Assembly (NCBI GenBank): GCA_029858145.1
Contig: JAOUFP010000045.1
Span: 1 to 11,174, forward strand
Reading direction: 5' to 3'
Length of the DNA: 11,174 nucleotides
Origin: Nitrospirota bacterium
GTDB taxonomy: Bacteria > Nitrospirota > Thermodesulfovibrionia > Thermodesulfovibrionales > UBA6898
Shown here: piece by piece, positions 6,400 through 11,174 of the stretch
Layout: every line of letters begins with the position of its first letter
How positions within the stretch are numbered: the first letter of the stretch is position 1
The notes under the pieces: generated by a model
Database searches by the model: none
What the model saw: only the letters and a program-made list of their open reading frames with translations
Told to the model about the DNA's origin: nothing
Translations under genes and position numbers: made by a program

Positions 6400-7353
6400 A
6401 TGAAAAAAAGAATCAGACATAAGACGATTCTCCTTATGAATATCAGCCTCCTTGCATTCGGCGGCGCCTATGCCGGCGCAAATGTAACCGGCTCATACCT
6501 CTATAACCTCTCTGACTTCGGCGGCAACATCCCGTATGACTGGTCACGGCTTGCGGTAGACAGGGAGAGGGACGAAGTATACGTCCTCTACAAGAATTAC
6601 ATCAATGTCTTCAACTCCAGCGGCATGCAGGTCTACACCTTCGGCGACGATGAGTATCTCGGCCATATCATCGATGTCGCGATCGACCGGAAAGGCGATA
6701 TCCTCCTGCTCGTCTATGAGAACACAAAGACACCGGTGCTCATCCACTGCAATTTCAGGGGAGTACCGGCATCGAAAAAAGAGATCAGCGACCTGTACCC
6801 TGAATTTCCCGGCTTCCGGCCGAACCGCATGATATACCGCAACGGCAACCTCTATCTCGCCTCCACCCGGCAAAAGAAGATCGTTGTGACAGATCCTGAC
6901 GGCAACTTCAGGGAGGGATACGACATCGAGCCGATGCTGGAACTCAGCGAAGAGGAAAAAAAGAAGGTCATCGACATAGAGATGATCGGTTTCAGCGTTG
7001 ACAGCGACGGCAACATGCTCTTCACGATACCGGTCCTCTTCAAGGTCTTCATACTGTCGCCGGACCGGAAGCTGGCCTACTTCGGCAAGCCGGGCGGCGC
7101 ACCGGGGAAATTCGGGATATTGGGCGGCGTCATCAGGGACAGCCAGGGGAATTTCATTGTCACCGACAAGTTGAAGGCGACGGTCATGGTCTTTGACAGG
7201 GACTACAACTATATCACCCAGTTCGGGTTTTACGGGCTGAGGCCGGAGAATCTTGTGGCTCCTGATGACATCGTAATCGACAGAGATAACAGGCTTTATA
7301 TAACACAGGGAAGGCGCAGGGGGGTAAGCGTTTACAAATTAACGTATGACTGA
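6400..7353 (+). CDS. Secreted NHL-type beta-propeller protein
   Basis: The 317-residue product starts MKKRIRHKTILLMNISLLAF and has a Sec signal (basic n-region, hydrophobic core, likely cleavage after AYA near residue 25). The rest is repeated short blades of the NHL/six-bladed propeller type: DWSRLAVDRERDEVYVLY, IIDVAIDRKGDILLLV, PNRMIYRNGNLYLAS, MIGFSVDSDGNMLFTI, LGGVIRDSQGNFIVTD and PDDIVIDRDNRLYIT. Each has the D-x-x-G/D-N followed by a hydrophobic strand. The frame is open back to 6070, but ATG 6400 is chosen because it begins the signal peptide and has GAGG five bases upstream. It likely acts in the periplasm or outside the cell as a protein-protein scaffold. It sits upstream of the OmcS-like cytochrome with no terminator between, so co-expression is expected. 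From memory and unverified, Geobacter omcS also has an NHL protein gene beside it. Confidence 0.9.
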   Translation: MKKRIRHKTILLMNISLLAFGGAYAGANVTGSYLYNLSDFGGNIPYDWSRLAVDRERDEVYVLYKNYINVFNSSGMQVYTFGDDEYLGHIIDVAIDRKGDILLLVYENTKTPVLIHCNFRGVPASKKEISDLYPEFPGFRPNRMIYRNGNLYLASTRQKKIVVTDPDGNFREGYDIEPMLELSEEEKKKVIDIEMIGFSVDSDGNMLFTIPVLFKVFILSPDRKLAYFGKPGGAPGKFGILGGVIRDSQGNFIVTDKLKATVMVFDRDYNYITQFGFYGLRPENLVAPDDIVIDRDNRLYITQGRRRGVSVYKLTYD

Positions 7354-7362
7354 ACAAAACAA

Positions 7363-7376
7363 CTGGCAGAAGCCAG
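7363..7376 (+). other. Short hairpin CTGGC-AGAA-GCCAG after the propeller gene
   Basis: A 5-bp perfect stem with a four-base loop begins nine bases after the propeller stop codon. It lacks a following T-run, so it is not an intrinsic terminator. It could be an mRNA-stability or processing hairpin between the propeller and cytochrome cistrons. Confidence 0.3.
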
Positions 7377-7434
7377 AAACAAAGGAGGTGGTTGGTCTTC
7401 AAGGGAGCATAGGAAACGCGAGGTTACAAAAAGC

Positions 7435-7453
7435 GTTATTGGTTTCCAATAAC
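7435..7453. repeat. Perfect inverted repeat GTTATTGG-TTT-CCAATAAC
   Basis: The 8-bp arms are perfect with a TTT loop, located 10 bases before the riboswitch core. On the plus strand it is followed by A7, so it is not a terminator for the cytochrome message. On the minus strand it is followed by GCTTTTTG, a weak terminator-like arrangement with an AT-rich stem. It could be an operator dyad, a leader hairpin, or a stop for antisense transcription. Confidence 0.45.
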
Positions 7454-7463
7454 AAAAAAACAA

Positions 7464-7545
7464 TCCGAAAAAGGTAAACCCATCGAAAGGCGGGGGCACA
7501 AAGCCGACGGGTCCTGGAAAAAGGACGGCCGGGCTGCCGAAGCAA
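7464..7545 (+). ncRNA. GEMM-I type cyclic-dinucleotide riboswitch
   Basis: The core reads AAAGGTAAACCC (7470-7481), a stem capped by the GNRA loop GAAA (7485-7488), GGCACAAAGCC (7495-7505), a second arm GTCC/GGAC (7511-7514 and 7523-7526), and GGCCGGGCTGCCGAAGC (7527-7543). These blocks are in the order and spacing of the GEMM-I class (Rfam GEMM_cis, Vc2-like). T7475 and A7498 take the place of the C-G pair normally formed beside the binding site, a compensatory change that supports the fold. My alignment puts G7473 at the ligand-specificity position (Vc2 G20), suggesting c-di-GMP rather than the A20/cGAMP type. The aptamer ends about seven bases before the Shine-Dalgarno (7552-7557) and there is no T-run, so translational control is the likeliest platform. 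Confidence 0.88.
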
Positions 7546-7562
7546 CAATTCAGGAGGATTAC

Positions 7563-8819
7563 ATGAGAACACTCAAATTGAGTCTGGTTATCGTTGCAGC
7601 AGCACTGATAACCTTCGGGTTCTACGGAACATCACAGGCGTTCCATTCGGGCGGTGTCGCCGAGTGCGGCGGTTGCCACAGCATGCATACACCCGCTCCG
7701 GGCGGTTCTTTCCTTTTGGTGGGTACTGACCAGAGCTCCACATGCCTCAGCTGTCACGAGCATGCGGGAGACACAGGCCCTTCGAGCTACCATATCAGCA
7801 CCGCCGAAGCCGACATGCCGGCAGGTGTGGCGCCTCTCCAGAGGACACCGGGCGGTGACTTCGGCTGGCTGAAAAAGACCTATAGCTTCACCGTCAGAGG
7901 CACCACCACAACAGAAGACGGCGCGACCCACGGCCACAACATCATCGCGGTCGACAAGGGCTATGCTGTCGACCCTGTCAACGCAACAGCCCCGGGCGGC
8001 ACGTTCCCTTCGGCACAGCTCGCCTGCAACAGCTGTCATGACCCTCATGGCCAGTACAGAAGGCTTTCAGACGGAACAATCTCAAAGAGCGGAGCCCCGA
8101 TCATCGGCAACGGCTCCTATAACACCAGCGCCACCCCGGCGGCAGGCCAGGCGGTCGGCGTCTACAGATTACTCGCCGGAGCGGGATACACGAAAGACGG
8201 CATAACCTTCAACGGCGTTCCTGCTGCGAAGACGCCCTCAACCTACAACAGGACAGAGGCGACCACCCAGACAAGAACCGCTTACGGCGTAGCCAACACC
8301 GGCGGACATGAGACATGGGGCAACTGGTGTTCCACATGCCATCCTGACATGCACAGCACCGGCAACTATGTGCATCCGGTTGTTGAGGGCCTCGGCTCGA
8401 CAATCGCCACCCTTTATGGCCAGTACGTAAAATCGGGCGACATGACCGGCACCTTAGCTTCCTCATTCAGCTCGCTCGTTCCGTTCGCGACAAACAGCTC
8501 TGACTACACCGCACTCGCAGCGCTCGCGGTGAACAACGACTCCCAGCTCGGCGGTCCTGGCAGCTCTGACCAGGTTATGTGTCTGTCCTGCCACAGGGCG
8601 CACGCATCGGGATGGGAATATGGTCTCAGATGGAACATGGAAGGCGAGTTCATCGTCTATAACAGCCTCTATCCCGGAACGGATACCACTCCTACGGTTC
8701 CCCAGTTCGCAAGAGGCCGTACGTCTGCTGAGACAGGAGCTGCCTACTATGACAGGCCTGTCGCCCAGTTTGCAAGCTACCAGAGAGTGCTCTGCAACAA
8801 GTGCCACGCGAAAGACTAA
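7563..8819 (+). CDS. omcS: OmcS-family hexahaem c-type cytochrome (copy 1), predicted extracellular nanowire subunit
   Basis: The 418-residue product has a Sec signal with likely cleavage SQA|FHSGG after residue 26, giving the same mature N-terminus as Geobacter OmcS. Six CxxCH motifs are present: CGGCH 35-39, CLSCH 61-65, CNSCH 155-159, CSTCH 256-260, CLSCH 340-344 and CNKCH 411-415. Strongly OmcS-like blocks are HAGDTGPSSYHISTAEADMP, TPGGDFGW-KKTY, SCHDPHG-YRR, TYNRTEATTQTR-AYG, SCHRAHASG and the terminus CNKCHAKD. H42 (mature residue 16) corresponds to OmcS His16, which ligates a haem in the neighbouring subunit of the filament. The haem 1-2 segment is about 12 residues shorter than in OmcS as I recall it. 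AGGAGG (7552-7557) is five bases before the ATG, and a GEMM-I riboswitch precedes it. The likely role is long-range extracellular electron transfer to minerals, electrodes or partner cells. Confidence 0.92.
   Translation: MRTLKLSLVIVAAALITFGFYGTSQAFHSGGVAECGGCHSMHTPAPGGSFLLVGTDQSSTCLSCHEHAGDTGPSSYHISTAEADMPAGVAPLQRTPGGDFGWLKKTYSFTVRGTTTTEDGATHGHNIIAVDKGYAVDPVNATAPGGTFPSAQLACNSCHDPHGQYRRLSDGTISKSGAPIIGNGSYNTSATPAAGQAVGVYRLLAGAGYTKDGITFNGVPAAKTPSTYNRTEATTQTRTAYGVANTGGHETWGNWCSTCHPDMHSTGNYVHPVVEGLGSTIATLYGQYVKSGDMTGTLASSFSSLVPFATNSSDYTALAALAVNNDSQLGGPGSSDQVMCLSCHRAHASGWEYGLRWNMEGEFIVYNSLYPGTDTTPTVPQFARGRTSAETGAAYYDRPVAQFASYQRVLCNKCHAKD
7614..8065 (+). repeat. Long direct repeat, copy A (cytochrome 1, signal peptide end to third haem module)
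   Basis: This 452-base segment aligns without gaps to 9051-9502, with seven base differences that I could count, about 98.5% identity. Only two change the protein (Y21/C21 and A87/S87). Identity collapses immediately to the right (after AAGGCT) and to the left. Confidence 0.95.
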
Positions 8820-8844
8820 TGCAGTCATAGCGTGACGAGAAAAA

Positions 8845-8867
8845 GGCCGGCTCTGCCGGCCTTTTTT
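8845..8867 (+). terminator. Strong intrinsic terminator after cytochrome copy 1
   Basis: GGCCGGC (8845-8851), loop TCT, GCCGGCC (8855-8861), then T6 (8862-8867): a 7-bp all G-C stem 25 bases after the stop codon. The A-run before it extends the pairing. It separates copy 1 from copy 2 transcriptionally. Confidence 0.95.
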
Positions 8868-8893
8868 ATTAAGACTATGAATGGAGTGATAAT
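8865..8893 (+). promoter_or_regulatory. Weak candidate promoter for cytochrome copy 2
   Basis: GATAAT (8888-8893, five of six to TATAAT) lies 17 bases from TTTATT (8865-8870, a poor -35 overlapping the terminator T-run). An alternative is a poor sigma-54-like GG-N10-GC at 8931-8944. No riboswitch resembling the one before copy 1 is seen here. Evidence is thin. Confidence 0.2.
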
Positions 8894-8999
8894 GAACAAG
8901 AACCTTCGGAAAGATGCAGGCGGCATCGGGGGATATACATCTGCAATGTTCGATGGGGAATCATTACGTTATCGCTCATGAGGAGATGAGGAGGGCGAC

Positions 9000-10256
9000 A
9001 TGATAATGCTGAAAATCATCGTGTCAGCTGTAATAATTTCACTCTCTGCTTTCGGGTTCTGCGGAACATCACAGGCGTTCCATTCAGGCGGTGTCGCCGA
9101 GTGCGGCGGTTGCCACAGCATGCATACACCCGCTCCGGGCGGCTCTTTCCTTTTAGTGGGTACTGACCAGAGCTCCACATGCCTCAGCTGTCACGAGCAT
9201 GCGGGAGACACAGGCCCTTCGAGCTACCATATCAGCACCGCCGAAGCCGACATGCCGTCAGGTGTGGCGCCTCTCCAGAGGACACCGGGCGGTGACTTCG
9301 GCTGGCTGAAAAAGACCTATAGCTTCACCGTCAGAGGCACCACCACAACAGAAGACGGCGCAACCCACGGCCACAACATCATCGCGGTCGACAAGGGCTA
9401 TGCTGTCGACCCTGTCAACGCAACAGCCCCGGGCGGCACGTTCCCTTCGGCACAGCTTGCCTGCAACAGCTGTCATGACCCTCATGGCCAGTACAGAAGG
9501 CTGTCCACCAGCGTAATCGCAAAGGCCGGCGCCCCGATCATCGGGTCGGGCTCCTATGACACCAGCACCGCCCCTGCGGCAGGCCAGGCGGTCGGCGTCT
9601 ACCGGCTGCTGGCGGGAAACGGCTATACAAAAGCCAGCGCGACCTTCAGCGGAGTTCCCGTGGCAGTTGCTCCCGCATCCTACAACAGGACAGAGGCCGT
9701 CACCCAGACAAGGGTAGCGTACGGGACAAGCATAGCCGGAGGTCATACAACATGGGGCAACTGGTGTTCCACCTGTCATCCCCGGATGCACAGCACCGGC
9801 AATTACGTACATCCTGTGGACAAGAGCTTTAATTCCCTGCTGGCCCAGACATACAACCAGTACAAAAGCTCGGGAGACATGACCGGTTCAACCGCCACAG
9901 CGTATCTTTCTCTCGTACCCTTTGCCGAGAATATCTCCAGCTACGCGACGCTCGCCACGCACGCCAAAAGCGATGACTCGTACCTCACCGGCGCATCCAG
10001 TCAGGTGAAGGTGAACTGCATATCCTGCCACAGGGCGCACGCATCAGGCTGGGAATACGGACTCAGATGGAATATGGAGGGCGAATTCATGACCTACGCG
10101 GGATTGTGGCCCGGCACTGACACTACGCCGGCGGTCCCCCAGTTTCACAGAGGCCGGACCGGCGCAGAGACCCAGTCGGCATACTATGACAGGCCTGCAT
10201 CGAAGTTTGCAGTCTATCAGAGGGTGCTTTGCAACAAATGCCATGCAAAGGATTGA
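9000..10256 (+). CDS. omcS: OmcS-family hexahaem c-type cytochrome (copy 2), tandem paralogue
   Basis: The 418-residue product has the same length as copy 1, with no gaps when the two are aligned. The same six haem sites occupy identical positions (CGGCH 35, CLSCH 61, CNSCH 155, CSTCH 256, CISCH 340, CNKCH 411), with the FHSGG mature start and H42 (OmcS His16 equivalent). The first 20 residues (MIMLKIIVSAVIISLSAFGF) differ from copy 1. Residues about 18-169 are nearly identical to it, and residues 170-418 are only about 70% identical. Divergent surface segments lie around 211-250, 273-292 and 313-339. C21 in the signal peptide replaces Y21 but is not in a good lipobox. AGGAGG (8989-8994) is five bases before ATG 9000; a second ATG at 9006 is a less likely start. 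The arrangement recalls omcS-omcT in Geobacter. It may form a second filament type or co-assemble with copy 1. Confidence 0.92.
   Translation: MIMLKIIVSAVIISLSAFGFCGTSQAFHSGGVAECGGCHSMHTPAPGGSFLLVGTDQSSTCLSCHEHAGDTGPSSYHISTAEADMPSGVAPLQRTPGGDFGWLKKTYSFTVRGTTTTEDGATHGHNIIAVDKGYAVDPVNATAPGGTFPSAQLACNSCHDPHGQYRRLSTSVIAKAGAPIIGSGSYDTSTAPAAGQAVGVYRLLAGNGYTKASATFSGVPVAVAPASYNRTEAVTQTRVAYGTSIAGGHTTWGNWCSTCHPRMHSTGNYVHPVDKSFNSLLAQTYNQYKSSGDMTGSTATAYLSLVPFAENISSYATLATHAKSDDSYLTGASSQVKVNCISCHRAHASGWEYGLRWNMEGEFMTYAGLWPGTDTTPAVPQFHRGRTGAETQSAYYDRPASKFAVYQRVLCNKCHAKD
9051..9502 (+). repeat. Long direct repeat, copy B (cytochrome 2)
   Basis: Partner of 7614-8065, offset 1437 bases, about 98.5% identical over 452 bases with five of the seven differences silent. 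Flanking coding sequence on both sides is much more diverged. Confidence 0.95.
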
Positions 10257-10298
10257 TCTCATGCGCTAGCAGCGACGCATCGGTTCAGCAGCATGGAA

Positions 10299-10332
10299 AT
10301 GGTCTGCCGGAGACGGCAGACCATTTTTTTTT
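10299..10332 (+). terminator. Strong intrinsic terminator after cytochrome copy 2
   Basis: ATGGTCTGCCG (10299-10309), loop GAGA, CGGCAGACCAT (10314-10324), followed by a run of nine T (10324-10332). The stem is 11 bp perfect and extendable by A-T pairs. It closes the cytochrome block. Confidence 0.96.
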
Positions 10333-10341
10333 ATAAATCTA

Positions 10342-10370
10342 TTGCCGATCAGCTTAAATGACGCTATAAT
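10342..10370 (+). promoter_or_regulatory. Sigma-70 type promoter for the downstream lipoprotein
   Basis: TTGCCG (10342-10347, four of six) is 17 bases from a perfect TATAAT (10365-10370), immediately after the cytochrome terminator. The expected start is about 10377, giving a leader of about 100 bases. The leader carries an inverted repeat GTGAGA (10442-10447)/TCTCAC (10457-10462) four bases before the AAGGGG ribosome site, which could modulate translation. Confidence 0.75.
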
Positions 10371-10477
10371 TTTTTCAGCACAGAGGTTTCACCGGTATTC
10401 TGTGTCTTGAGGGAAAACCGGACAAAGAAAAAAATAGCAGAGTGAGACAGGGATGCTCTCACAGCAAGGGGTGCTTA

Positions 10478-11174
10478 TTGAGAAGACTTGTGGTCGTCCT
10501 CGTTTCTTTGCTGGCCTTTTCCGGCTGCCAGGCAAAGTCCTCTTTTTTGAAATCCCCTCTTGAAAACGAAGGCGAAGTATATCTCTATCACGACCCCTTC
10601 CCCCAGAGCGCGGACAGGCTCAGCTTTTGGGTTGAAGAACTTTCCGCCGTGAAAGAAGACGGTTCGGTCTTCCCCCTCTCCCTCGCCCTGGAAGATTTCA
10701 ACGGAGCTGAACTGAGAAGGCAGAGGTTCGTCGCGTCAGGCCGATTGCCCGCCGGCGTGTATTCAGGTTTTCTCTGCAAAGTCAAACGTGCTGAACTGAA
10801 GACCGAAGAAGGGACCGCTGAACTCCTGGTTTCCGGGGAGCCTTCAAAGATCGACTTCTCCTTTTCCGTCGAAAAAAGAAAGGCGGTTGCCATAGCGATG
10901 GCCTTTAAATACGGCGAATCGCTGCAGGGAGGGGTCAGCTTCAGTCCTGTCTTTGCTCTCAGGATACTGGAAAGGCCTCTCACCGGCCTCACCGGCTACC
11001 TTTCCAATTACGGCAGCGATACCATAACGATATTCGACAAAAAGAAGCATCAGGTCGCGGGTGTCATCGCAACCGGGGCGGGCCCTGCAGGGATCTCTCT
11101 CGACCGGCGGCTGTCAAAAGCCTATGTGGCGCTTTCGGAGGATGATGCCGTGGGTGTGTTGGATGTGGCTTCCG
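10478..11174 (+). CDS. Lipoprotein with DUF4382-like region and YncE/YVTN-type beta-propeller start (3' end outside the window)
   Basis: The frame is open to the window edge (232 codons visible). The best start is TTG 10478, which yields (M)RRLVVVLVSLLAFSGC, a clean lipoprotein signal with lipobox FSGC and lipidation at C17. AAGGGG (10466-10471) lies six bases upstream; there is no suitable in-frame ATG. After the Cys, about 140 residues resemble a DUF4382-type beta sandwich: a VYLYHDPFP strand, RLPAGVYSGFLCKVKRAEL, and a late SFSPVFALRI. Then LTGYLSNYGSDTITIFDKKK, HQVAGVIATGAGPAGISLD and AYVALSEDDAVGVLDVAS are first blades of a YncE/40-residue YVTN propeller. It is a surface or outer-membrane lipoprotein by inference. 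Its proximity to OmcS-type cytochromes and a second propeller suggests a role in cytochrome secretion, anchoring or filament assembly, but it has its own promoter. Confidence 0.8.
   Translation, partial: MRRLVVVLVSLLAFSGCQAKSSFLKSPLENEGEVYLYHDPFPQSADRLSFWVEELSAVKEDGSVFPLSLALEDFNGAELRRQRFVASGRLPAGVYSGFLCKVKRAELKTEEGTAELLVSGEPSKIDFSFSVEKRKAVAIAMAFKYGESLQGGVSFSPVFALRILERPLTGLTGYLSNYGSDTITIFDKKKHQVAGVIATGAGPAGISLDRRLSKAYVALSEDDAVGVLDVAS

Noticed and set aside
7632..8048. Long minus-strand and alternate-frame ORFs beneath the cytochromes (also 8463-8828 and 9258-9812)
   Set aside because: They are antisense shadows of conserved coding sequence, Cys/Arg-rich with no domain, and are duplicated only because the underlying gene is.
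8931..8944. Sigma-54 promoter upstream of cytochrome copy 2
   Set aside because: GG-N10-GC spacing is present, but the flanks (GGGGATA and TCTGCA) match the -24/-12 consensus poorly compared with the two strong sites.
7614..9502. Transposon or insertion-sequence origin of the 452-bp repeat
   Set aside because: The repeat lies in frame within two homologous genes, with no terminal inverted repeats, target duplications or transposase nearby.
1..11174. CRISPR arrays, tRNA or rRNA genes
   Set aside because: No regularly spaced short repeats, cloverleaf-like sequences or rRNA segments were recognised on either strand.

Overview
The window reads as a chromosomal segment from an anaerobic, cytochrome-rich, metal-respiring type of bacterium. 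A Nitrospirota (Thermodesulfovibrionia-like) or Desulfobacterota/Geobacter-like host fits best. This rests on gene content (zinc-type HemB, a haem-motif sensor kinase, sigma-54 regulation, multihaem cytochromes, a GEMM-type riboswitch). It is not a phylogenetic result and the phylum is uncertain.

Layout. (1) 1-1241: the end of an IscA/HesB-like Fe-S protein gene and hemB (porphobilinogen synthase), a short housekeeping cofactor block. (2) 1553-5304: a tightly packed three-gene signalling operon. It encodes a PhnD-like periplasmic binding lipoprotein, a membrane histidine kinase with a c-type haem motif (CxxCH) in its periplasmic domain, and an NtrC-type sigma-54 response regulator carrying GAFTDA instead of GAFTGA. 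(3) 5333-6001, minus strand: a receiver-PilZ protein with intact c-di-GMP-binding motifs. (4) 6002-6399: a divergent control region with outward-facing near-consensus sigma-54 promoters and a TGGTGA/TCACCA palindrome at an enhancer-like distance. (5) 6400-7353: a secreted NHL-type beta-propeller. (6) 7464-7545: a GEMM-I (cyclic dinucleotide) riboswitch just before the first of two tandem OmcS-family hexahaem cytochromes (7563-8819 and 9000-10256), each followed by a strong intrinsic terminator. (7) 10342-11174: a consensus sigma-70 promoter and a TTG-started lipoprotein that begins a YncE-like beta-propeller and runs off the window.

The most exciting content is the OmcS-type nanowire locus and its control logic. 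Both cytochromes keep six CxxCH motifs, the FHSGG mature N-terminus and the histidine equivalent to OmcS His16, which in the Geobacter filament ligates a haem of the neighbouring subunit. Extracellular cytochrome filaments are therefore a reasonable inference. A working model is that the lipoprotein/haem-kinase pair senses a periplasmic ligand or redox state, the bEBP fires the divergent sigma-54 promoters (PilZ protein one way, beta-propeller and first cytochrome the other), and c-di-GMP gates translation of the first cytochrome. The second cytochrome lacks the riboswitch. The two cytochrome genes are about 98.5% identical over 452 bp and then drop abruptly to about 70% protein identity, a mosaic suggesting recent gene conversion or selection on the N-terminal module.
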